Shown: piece by piece, positions 41,113 through 46,145 of the stretch | How the letters are laid out: the number at the start of each line of letters is the position of its first letter | Position numbering within the stretch: position 1 is the stretch's first letter | Assembly: GCF_030145815.1 (NCBI RefSeq) | Contig: NZ_JAIXHL010000029.1 | Location: 1 to 46,145 of the forward strand | Source: Sphingomonas sp. | GTDB taxonomy: Bacteria > Pseudomonadota > Alphaproteobacteria > Sphingomonadales > Sphingomonadaceae | Direction of reading: 5' to 3' | DNA length: 46,145 nucleotides | Program-made: the position numbers and the translations under genes | Notes under the pieces: model-generated | Databases searched by the model: none | What the model saw: only the letters and a program-made list of their open reading frames with translations | What the model was told of the DNA's origin: nothing

Positions 41113-42246
41113 TCAAACCCGCATCGGCATGATGATGCGCGTCATCGTCGGGTCCGCATCCTTAATCTTGAAAGGAGAGCCGGCGTCTGTCATCTCGACA
41201 GAGAGATCGCCTTCACAGTTCCGCGCGATGTCGAGAAAATAGCCGCCGTTGAAGCCGAAATCGGGGGCGGCTCGTTTATCGACGGTCGGCCACGCGGCAG
41301 AGGTCTTCACCTTCGCAGTCCCGTAGTCAGGGCTCTTCCGCTCGATCGCGATGCGGCCCTCGTGGTTGTGGAAGCGGATCGCCCGGCCGCGCTCCTTGCT
41401 GCTGATGACGGCCGAGCGATTGATCGCGTCGATCAGCTCGACGCGCTTCATGGCGAAGGTGAACTCCGATGTCTTCGGAACGACGCGCCGCCAGTCGGGA
41501 TACGTCCCGTCGATCATCTTCGATCGGATCACGAAGCCGCCGCCTCGGAACTCCAGCGCGGTCGGTTTGCCCAGGTCGCCGAAGACTTCCACATCCTTGC
41601 CGGCAAGGTGCTTGGTCAGGATCGCGACCGTCTTCCGGGGGATGATGTAGCCGGGGTTATTGCCTGGGTCGGGGCTGTAGCAGCAGGTTGACAGGCGGTG
41701 TCCGTCCGTGGCGACGAAGCGCCGTCCTGACGATCCGATTTCCCAGAACACGCCGTTGAGATAGTATCGCGTCTCTTCGGTCGAGATGCACCAATCGACC
41801 TTGTTAAGGCAAGCGGCTAGCTGGCCGTTGGTGAACTTGTCGATCGCGCTGTCAAATCCCGACGAGAGGATGTCGGGGAAATCCGAGACCGGGAGCGTCG
41901 GCAGCTCATAGGAGGCGTCGCCGTCGCCAAGGATGATGTTGGCGTTCTCGCCTGCCTTGTCTTCGGCGGGGCGCTCGATGCGAACGGGCATGACGCCGGC
42001 CACGCCCGCGATGCCGTCCAGCGTGCGAGAGTCGAGGCAGATCGTCCATTCACCCTTTCCGTCGATCACGTCGATCCATGTGATGACCGTGATGTCGAGA
42101 TCGGTCCCCTCGATCTTAAGCGTGCTGCCGCTGAGCGAGAGCCGCAGATAGCCCAGGATCGGGATCGTGTCGCGGCGTTCGATCACGTCAACGATTGGGC
42201 GCAGGGCATGCTTGAGGGTGCGGCCCTCAACGGTCACGAAATCCAT
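41113..42246 (-). CDS. DNA polymerase III beta-type sliding clamp
   Basis: A 377-residue protein with the three-domain clamp layout: MDFVTVEGRTLKHALRPI and TIPILGYLRLSLSGSTLKIEG (domain 1), KVDWCISTEETRYYLNGVFW and RFVATDGHRLS (domain 2), GTYPDWRRVVP and the C-terminal RIIMPMRV (domain 3). The RFVATDGHRL block is highly characteristic of DnaN. No phage DNA polymerase is visible, so it would be loaded by the host machinery or bind host polymerases. ATG 42246; the frame upstream lies in the next gene. Confidence 0.93.
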   Translation of the reverse strand: MDFVTVEGRTLKHALRPIVDVIERRDTIPILGYLRLSLSGSTLKIEGTDLDITVITWIDVIDGKGEWTICLDSRTLDGIAGVAGVMPVRIERPAEDKAGENANIILGDGDASYELPTLPVSDFPDILSSGFDSAIDKFTNGQLAACLNKVDWCISTEETRYYLNGVFWEIGSSGRRFVATDGHRLSTCCYSPDPGNNPGYIIPRKTVAILTKHLAGKDVEVFGDLGKPTALEFRGGGFVIRSKMIDGTYPDWRRVVPKTSEFTFAMKRVELIDAINRSAVISSKERGRAIRFHNHEGRIAIERKSPDYGTAKVKTSAAWPTVDKRAAPDFGFNGGYFLDIARNCEGDLSVEMTDAGSPFKIKDADPTMTRIIMPMRV

Positions 42247-42256
42247 CAGGGCTCTC

Positions 42257-42502
42257 CTAGAACGAAATGTCGTCGGGGTTTGCGGGCTCGCGCGGCGGCA
42301 TCTCCGAAACCGGGCGCGGGGCGAATGTCTGTTTGAGGAGCGCGGCAATCTGGCCCAGGCCGGCCGCGTGCCGCTCGTCGCCGAAAATCGTGATGCGCGT
42401 GTCGGCGATCTCGATTTCGAGATGACAGTTCCCGAGCGGCAACGATTTCACCGCGGCGCTCAGCGACTCGAACGCCGGGTTTACGGTGATGTGCGCGGAC
42501 AT
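42257..42502 (-). CDS. Small hypothetical protein upstream of the clamp
   Basis: An 81-residue protein: VNPAFESLSAAVKSLPLG, CHLEIEIADTRITIFGDE, then a helix and EPANPDDISF. The end looks like a short linear motif; SSB ends in DDDIPF, so this tail may mimic an SSB tip, but that is speculation. Its ATG overlaps the stop of the 36-residue gene (TGATG). Confidence 0.7.
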   Translation of the reverse strand: MSAHITVNPAFESLSAAVKSLPLGNCHLEIEIADTRITIFGDERHAAGLGQIAALLKQTFAPRPVSEMPPREPANPDDISF

Positions 42503-42612
42503 CAGCGGACACGCCTCGCGGCGACGACGTGATCCCAGGTGAAGCCGCCGAACATCGCGAGAAAAAGAAGCGCGAACGGGGTGAGGACGATGACGATATC
42601 GGGCGTTGCCAT
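42502..42612 (-). CDS. 36-residue membrane peptide
   Basis: ATG 42612 begins MATPDIVIVLTPFALLFLAM, a single hydrophobic segment, and ends HVVAARRVR. It is the first gene after the promoter/operator at 42624-42668. Its coupling by TGATG to the next gene supports translation. No family is recognised. Confidence 0.6.
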   Translation of the reverse strand: MATPDIVIVLTPFALLFLAMFGGFTWDHVVAARRVR

Positions 42613-42623
42613 GTGATGCGTCC

Positions 42624-42668
42624 GTTGTGAATATCACAACACTATGGGCGAGTTTAAACCGCTGTCAA
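42624..42668 (-). promoter_or_regulatory. Leftward promoter with operator O14
   Basis: TTGACA (42668-42663), 16 bases and CATAGT (42646-42641) form a good promoter. Operator O14, GTTGTGAATATCACAAC at 42624-42640, is a perfect palindrome that begins next to the -10 and covers the expected start. It drives the clamp, gcrA and downstream genes. Confidence 0.7.
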
Positions 42669-42845
42669 GTGCGCGATGGTGATGGGCCGGGCGGGCGGGT
42701 CGAAGGCTTCGCGGAAGCGCTGCGCCTCCTGCTCGAACTCGGTTTCCAGTGGCGGCAACCCGCGCTCGCGGCGCTCTCGATCCTCGCGGTGCAAGAACAG
42801 GGCTTTCATATCGTTCCAGGCGCGAAGGGTGCTGACGATGTCCAT
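42654..42845 (-). CDS. Small hypothetical protein
   Basis: A 63-residue acidic-basic helical protein: MDIVSTLRAWNDMKALFLH, REDRERRERGLPPLETEFEQ, then a short end PARPITIAHLTAV. A good ribosome site (AGAGGA) precedes ATG 42845. The last codons overlap the -35 box of the next promoter. No family is recognised. Confidence 0.7.
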   Translation of the reverse strand: MDIVSTLRAWNDMKALFLHREDRERRERGLPPLETEFEQEAQRFREAFDPPARPITIAHLTAV

Positions 42846-42890
42846 GTTGATCCTCTCCGTTCTGTGCGGGGTAGGATGGTTTACAGATGG

Positions 42891-43082
42891 TTAAGTCTGG
42901 TATCGGGCGGCGCGAGCGATGCGCCGGTCGAGTGGTAAATCTCGATTGCGCCACCTCGTCCGGTGAACCTCAAAAAGCCAGAGCGAGCGAGGCCGGGTGT
43001 TCTTCTTGCCCCATCGCCGGGGCATTCGCAGACGCCAGCGCTCGCGTTCGCGCTCCTGTTCGGAGATCGGGCGCTTTTTCAC
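42891..43082 (-). CDS. Small arginine-rich protein
   Basis: A 63-residue strongly basic protein starting at GTG 43082, which overlaps the previous stop as GTGA, with GGAG about 8 bases upstream. RPISEQERERERWRLRMPRR, then WLFEVHRTRWRNRDLPLDRR. Its charge suggests nucleic-acid binding or contact with an acidic partner. The frame to 43109 is less likely. No family is recognised. Confidence 0.55.
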   Translation of the reverse strand: MKKRPISEQERERERWRLRMPRRWGKKNTRPRSLWLFEVHRTRWRNRDLPLDRRIARAARYQT

Positions 43083-43372
43083 AGGGGAAGCTCCCGCTGC
43101 GGGGTCCAAGCAAGGGCGGCGCGGCCTTGGCTGGTCACATGGTAAAATGTGCCCCCGATAAGCTGGCCGTCCTCATCGGTGCCGCCGCGCGTCATCGCCA
43201 TATGGCCGCGTGCGACCAGGCTGCGGATCATCTGACGCTGCGCCTTTGTGATCTCGGGCAGGAACGTCCAAGTCGCGCAGCCGGCCCAATCGTTCAGATC
43301 GCAGGTTTCAAGGCAAGCGGCAGCGATGCCCCACTCGGCGGGCGTCAGCGGGGCAGTGGTCTCCTCGGTCAT
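43079..43372 (-). CDS. Winged-helix-like small protein
   Basis: A 97-residue protein: PLTPAEWGIAAACLETCDL, ITKAQRQMIRSLVARGHMAM, and YHVTSQGRAALAW. The helix-helix-wing ending in VTSQGRAAL resembles MarR/PadR-type winged helices where the wing ends in T-x-x-G-R. DNA binding is likely but not certain. Both ends overlap neighbours by 4 bases. Confidence 0.65.
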   Translation of the reverse strand: MTEETTAPLTPAEWGIAAACLETCDLNDWAGCATWTFLPEITKAQRQMIRSLVARGHMAMTRGGTDEDGQLIGGTFYHVTSQGRAALAWTPQRELPL

Positions 43373-43833
43373 GGCTTTCCATCCTTCCTCTGCCGGCGTC
43401 GCGTCGTGGGCCGTTGCGCAAGCCCAGCGGCTTTGATCTCGGCGACGGTGATAGGTTCGTCGTTCAGGTAGTATTCGCCGGCCCAGGCGATGCGCTGGCC
43501 GCGCCTCTCGCCCTTCCACGGCCTGCGCCACACAACGACGCGGAGGCGGCCTAGAGGCGTGTCCACGCCGGCAGTGGCGTCATGCTCCGGGCCGGTGCGG
43601 TTTCCCTGCCAGCGCCCGCCCCAGGCAATCCGTGCGTCACGCTGCACGCGCTCCAGATAGTCGATCCGGCTCAGGCTGGTGACGCGGGCCGGCGCAGCGT
43701 CGCGCAGCTCGCGAATCGCAGCGATGATGCGGAAAGCTTGGGGCTCTGGGCGCTCGCTGCCGATCGCCGTATCTGCGACGCGAAGTGCTTCCGTCAGGGC
43801 GTCTTCGCGGGCCATGCGGGCGGATTGGGTCAT
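43369..43833 (-). CDS. Hypothetical protein
   Basis: A 154-residue protein: helical N-terminus (AREDALTEALRVADTAIG), RIIAAIRELRDAAPARVTSL, then a strand-rich part (DTPLGRLRVVVWRRPWKGER, WAGEYYLNDEPITVAEIKAAG) and a basic end. No family is recognised. ATG 43833 overlaps the previous stop. Confidence 0.7.
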   Translation of the reverse strand: MTQSARMAREDALTEALRVADTAIGSERPEPQAFRIIAAIRELRDAAPARVTSLSRIDYLERVQRDARIAWGGRWQGNRTGPEHDATAGVDTPLGRLRVVVWRRPWKGERRGQRIAWAGEYYLNDEPITVAEIKAAGLAQRPTTRRRQRKDGKP

Positions 43834-44051
43834 CGCGCGCCCTCGACGGTGACGGTGACGATAGCGGGCCGCTTCCTGGCCTTCTCCAGTCGAGACAGAA
43901 CGGGGTCTATCTCGTGGTCTGTGCCGCGCGCCTGGAAGAGGCGAGCGCCCGCGATGCACCACGCGGTGCGGACTGCCCCAGAGCGGTTGAAGCCGCAGAA
44001 GAACCGATCGCCGATCATGACGGCGCGGGCTGTGGTTGCGGCGGTGCTCAT
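43830..44051 (-). CDS. Small hypothetical protein
   Basis: A 73-residue protein: MSTAATTARAVMIGDRFFCG, FNRSGAVRTAWCIAGARLF, then a basic helix and PAIVTVTVEGAR. It appears beta-rich. Both ends overlap neighbours by 4 bases. No family is recognised. Confidence 0.65.
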   Translation of the reverse strand: MSTAATTARAVMIGDRFFCGFNRSGAVRTAWCIAGARLFQARGTDHEIDPVLSRLEKARKRPAIVTVTVEGAR

Positions 44052-44758
44052 CGCGCACCCCGCTTCTTAAGCCAGTAGCCGGCCGAGAACTTCGTATCTT
44101 CGTCCATGTCGGACTGGTCGCGAATCCACTGGAGGTAATCGGTCGGCGTGTCGGCGTAGAGCCAGCCCTTATGCTTCTTGCCGAACGTGATCTTGTGCGC
44201 GAGCGCCGGATACAGGCTGATCTTGACCATCTCCTCGATCGTCTTTTCCGACATCAGCCGGATCAGGAGATGCGCCGTCACATAGGCGTCAGGCAAAGCC
44301 CGGTGCGGCGGCCACGCCTCGTCACGATCGCAGGGTAGCTCCAGCCAGTAGCGCAGCGTCTGATTTCCGTGCCCCGGTGCATCAGGCCAGACGACACGCG
44401 CGACCTTGAACGTGTCGATCCAGCGCCAGCGCGAGCCGGTTTCGCCCAGGAAATGCATCTCGAACTTGGCATTGTGCGCGACGAGGATATCGCCATCGGC
44501 CATGCCTTCGAAAAACGAGCCCCACACGTCGCGGGCCTCGGGCGCGTTCTTCACGTCGTCTTCCGTAATGTGATGGACGGCCTTCGTCTCGGGCGGGATC
44601 GGGCCACGCGGCCGGATCAGCGTCACCCAAGGATCGCCAAGCGCAGCCTCGCGCACATCGTACCGGCCGAACTCGATGATCTCGGCAGCTTCGTTCTCAG
44701 GCAGGCCCGTCGTCTCAAGGTCGATGACGCGGCACATTATCGGTGCTGCACCGTTCAT
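44048..44758 (-). CDS. DnaQ/RNase T-type 3'-5' exonuclease
   Basis: A 236-residue protein with DEDD motifs: CRVIDLETTGLPENEA (D-x-E), then AHNAKFEMHFLG (H-N-x-x-F-D variant) and RALPDAYVTAHLLIRL (H-x-x-x-x-D-like ALPDA). The fold is that of the polymerase III epsilon subunit and RNase T. A phage epsilon-like exonuclease could proofread, degrade host RNA or DNA, or replace host DnaQ. The start overlaps the upstream stop (ATGA). Confidence 0.88.
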   Translation of the reverse strand: MNGAAPIMCRVIDLETTGLPENEAAEIIEFGRYDVREAALGDPWVTLIRPRGPIPPETKAVHHITEDDVKNAPEARDVWGSFFEGMADGDILVAHNAKFEMHFLGETGSRWRWIDTFKVARVVWPDAPGHGNQTLRYWLELPCDRDEAWPPHRALPDAYVTAHLLIRLMSEKTIEEMVKISLYPALAHKITFGKKHKGWLYADTPTDYLQWIRDQSDMDEDTKFSAGYWLKKRGAR

Positions 44759-44982
44759 CGGTCGAACTTCTCGTTGACGTGCGGCGTGTAACCGGACGTA
44801 GGGACGTAGCAAGCAGCGGTGACAACAACCCGCCCCGCGATGGAGACGAGGCCGTGCGCCTCAAGCTCTTTCATCGCCTTCGGGAGACGATCTTCGTAGG
44901 CGCGATAGAAGTGGCCCTGTTGGACGCGAGCATAGAGCTTCTGTGCTCTCGCGCTGAGCGGCGCGGCTACCTTCCCGTTCAT
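44755..44982 (-). CDS. Small hypothetical protein, possible winged helix
   Basis: A 75-residue protein: APLSARAQKLYARVQQGHFY, RLPKAMKELEAHGLV and a strand hairpin IAGRVVVTAACYVP. Helix-turn-helix-wing order is plausible, so DNA binding is possible. Coupled by ATGA at both ends. Confidence 0.65.
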   Translation of the reverse strand: MNGKVAAPLSARAQKLYARVQQGHFYRAYEDRLPKAMKELEAHGLVSIAGRVVVTAACYVPTSGYTPHVNEKFDR

Positions 44983-45260
44983 GACTTCCGCCTCCGCGCA
45001 TTGCGCTCGATGATCGACCGATTCAAGCTGTGGAAATGGCGCAAGGCCATCGCGACCGATATGCTCCTGCTCGTGCGGCCTCGGGCGGCAAGCGCAGTGT
45101 TGAGGCTGGAGATGCAGCGGCGGAACCCGACCATCTTCCGCGCGCCGTTGTTCTCGGCGAACCGCGATACGCGGATCAGCAAGGCTTCGATCTCGTCGGA
45201 GCAAATCCAGCGCGGGGCCTCTTGGGCGGCTCTCGCCTGGGGCGCGGTGTCGATCATCAT
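44979..45260 (-). CDS. Hypothetical protein
   Basis: A 93-residue basic helical protein: RWICSDEIEALLIRVSRFAE, then SSLNTALAARGRTSRSISVA and SIIERNARRRKS. No family is recognised. The start is ATG 45260 or ATG 45257; the former overlaps the previous stop. Confidence 0.65.
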   Translation of the reverse strand: MMIDTAPQARAAQEAPRWICSDEIEALLIRVSRFAENNGARKMVGFRRCISSLNTALAARGRTSRSISVAMALRHFHSLNRSIIERNARRRKS

Positions 45261-45373
45261 TCGTCTTCCCCTGTCCAGTCGTCATTGCGGTTCGGCAGCG
45301 GGCGCGTGCCATGGATCGCCACGCCGATGACGATGGCGATCGTGATGGCGATCAGCGCGAGATCGGCGATCAT
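45257..45373 (-). CDS. 38-residue single-span membrane protein
   Basis: ATG 45373 begins MIADLALIAITIAIVIGVAI, one membrane segment, and ends NDDWTGEDE, an acidic tail. The longer frame to 45445 lies in the neighbouring gene. ATGA overlaps at both ends support translation. It is comparable with the 36-residue membrane peptide at 42502. Confidence 0.65.
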   Translation of the reverse strand: MIADLALIAITIAIVIGVAIHGTRPLPNRNDDWTGEDE

Positions 45374-45675
45374 GCGTCCGCTCCAGCCGCTTCGAGCAAA
45401 TCGGCGTTGATGTCGGGATCGTTTCGGATCAGGGCGAGCATCCAATCGGGCACGGGCTTAAGCTCCCGCTTCTCCGGCCGGCGCAGGGCCGGAACCGCCG
45501 GCTCGACGATCACAGCCTGAGCGGCGACGATCTGCGCTTCGGCGGGCTCGGCGGGTTCGCCGCCGCAGTCGTAGGTTGGACCGCTCGCCGGCCGTCCTCG
45601 CGTCACCGTAAAATCGACGGCGATAGCGAGCTCGGCTGATCCTAGCTTCATGTAAATCGTATGTTCGAGCTGCAT
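45370..45675 (-). CDS. Hypothetical protein
   Basis: A 101-residue acidic protein: MQLEHTIYMKLGSAELAIAV and FTVTRGRPASGPTYDCGGEP at the start, then a P/A/E-rich linker and the helix VPDWMLALIRNDPDINADLL. GAGGA precedes ATG 45675. The 59 bases between it and the repeat-protein stop hold no clear promoter. No family is recognised. Confidence 0.7.
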   Translation of the reverse strand: MQLEHTIYMKLGSAELAIAVDFTVTRGRPASGPTYDCGGEPAEPAEAQIVAAQAVIVEPAVPALRRPEKRELKPVPDWMLALIRNDPDINADLLEAAGADA

Positions 45676-45734
45676 CGTCGGGTCCTCATCCTGGCGCTCA
45701 ATGCTGCCGCCCGCGAAGGCGGCAGAGATCAGCG

Positions 45735-46145
45735 TCAGGCCTCGACCGGCTTGCCGTCGCGAAGGGTATAGAAAACGCCAGGCCTGATGCCGTCGCGCCC
45801 CGCGATGCCTGCCCAGACGTGCAAGATTGCCCCGGTGTAAGGGTCGCGCTCGTCAAGGTGGATGGAGTTGCCCTCGGCAGCTAAGGCTTTGCCGTAGATG
45901 CCAGTTGAGAAAGCCGCGCCCTGCTCGCCGGTCGCCGAAGCCGCGCCCTGATAGCCGGTCGCCGAAGCCGCGCCCTGCTCGCCGGTCGCCGAAGCCGCGC
46001 CCTGATAGCCGGTCGCCGAAGCCGCGCCCCGAGTGCCGGTCGCCGAAGCCGCGCCCTGATAGCCGGTCGCCGAAGCCGCGCGCTGATAGCCGGTCGCCGA
46101 AGCCGCGCCCCGAGTGCCGGTCGCCGAAGCCGCGCCCTGATAGCC
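45735..46145 (-). CDS. Nonapeptide-repeat protein (DUF7666-like), C-terminal part
   Basis: This continues the gene from 562-1. From the window end it runs through repeats at 46139, 46112, 46085, 46058, 46031, 46004, 45977, 45950 and 45923. It leaves the array at STGIYGKALAAEGNSIHLDE and ends with GRDGIRPGVFYTLRDGKPVEA at TGA 45737-45735. The non-repeat end closes the protein on the other side of the array, so the repeats form an internal spacer-like section between two conserved ends. After collapse of the 61-base overlap I count about 12 full units. Confidence 0.8.
   Translation of the reverse strand, partial: GYQGAASATGTRGAASATGYQRAASATGYQGAASATGTRGAASATGYQGAASATGEQGAASATGYQGAASATGEQGAAFSTGIYGKALAAEGNSIHLDERDPYTGAILHVWAGIAGRDGIRPGVFYTLRDGKPVEA
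45923..46145. repeat. 27-base tandem repeat, right end
   Basis: Eight full units starting at 45923, 45950, 45977, 46004, 46031, 46058, 46085 and 46112, plus 7 bases of a ninth. Variants are EQ, YQ, EQ, YQ, TR, YQ, YQ, TR in plus-strand order. One unit border (46082, CGCTG instead of CCCTG) changes Gly to Arg (YQR). Confidence 0.95.
46085..46145. repeat. 61-base terminal redundancy (identical to 1-61)
   Basis: Right copy of the end repeat. Trimming it restores the reading frame of the gene across the ends. Confidence 0.9.

Overview
The window looks like the complete genome of a temperate podovirus of an alphaproteobacterium. It carries a T7-type short-tail virion set: terminase, head-tail connector, scaffold, capsid, two tail-tube proteins, three internal virion proteins and a T7-type fibre N-terminus. 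A Bbp16-type cement protein, a Bbp19-type protein and an Mtd-type fibre N-terminus point to relatives of Bordetella phage BPP-1. A tyrosine integrase, a divergent repressor/Cro pair and a Rha-type antirepressor indicate a temperate life style. A GcrA-family protein and the high GC content point to an alphaproteobacterial host; I cannot name the genus. The two window ends share an exact 61-base sequence inside a tandem repeat, and one gene reads in frame across the joined ends, so the molecule is best read as a circle of about 46.08 kb or a circularly permuted genome.

Layout: (1) 563-986 is a divergent control region. (2) 987-15626, rightward: packaging, head, tail tube and internal virion proteins, ending in a strong hairpin. 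(3) 15656-16862, leftward island inside the late region: a Rha-family antirepressor preceded by a structured RNA and a 26-codon overlapping ORF, laid out like the C4/icd/ant locus of phage P1, plus a small membrane protein. (4) 16937-25627, rightward: a 2221-residue polyvalent-type protein with an HExxH motif, two fibre proteins and a small fibre-associated protein. (5) 25712-26601: holin-like membrane proteins. (6) 26576-29654, leftward: recombination (RecE-type nuclease, RecT) and small genes. (7) 29865-30892: repressor and Cro-like protein around three operators. (8) 30897-36697, rightward: SF2 helicase, zinc/winged-helix protein, SSB, VRR-NUC nuclease, primase, VapE-type ATPase. (9) 36929-37726: endolysin, whose 3' end overlaps the integrase gene (37635-38789, leftward). 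(10) 38790-39049: likely attP and a terminator. (11) 39050-45737 and round the ends to 562: a long leftward run of small accessory genes, mostly joined by 4-base overlaps, including a PrtN-like activator, an ASCH protein, GcrA, a DNA polymerase sliding clamp and a DnaQ-type exonuclease.

The most striking signal is a 17-base palindrome, G(T/A)TG(T/C)G-N5-C(G/A)CA(A/T)C. By eye I find 8 exact and at least 6 near matches, all outside genes and nearly all on predicted promoters. They sit before the terminase genes, the antirepressor, the recombination operon, the repressor/cro switch, the primase, the accessory operons and probably the integrase. This looks like one dispersed repressor regulon that silences every module in the lysogen. 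The C4-like RNA and Rha antirepressor are a plausible second layer that releases it. The small membrane protein at 16509-16862 has no such operator and may be expressed from the prophage.
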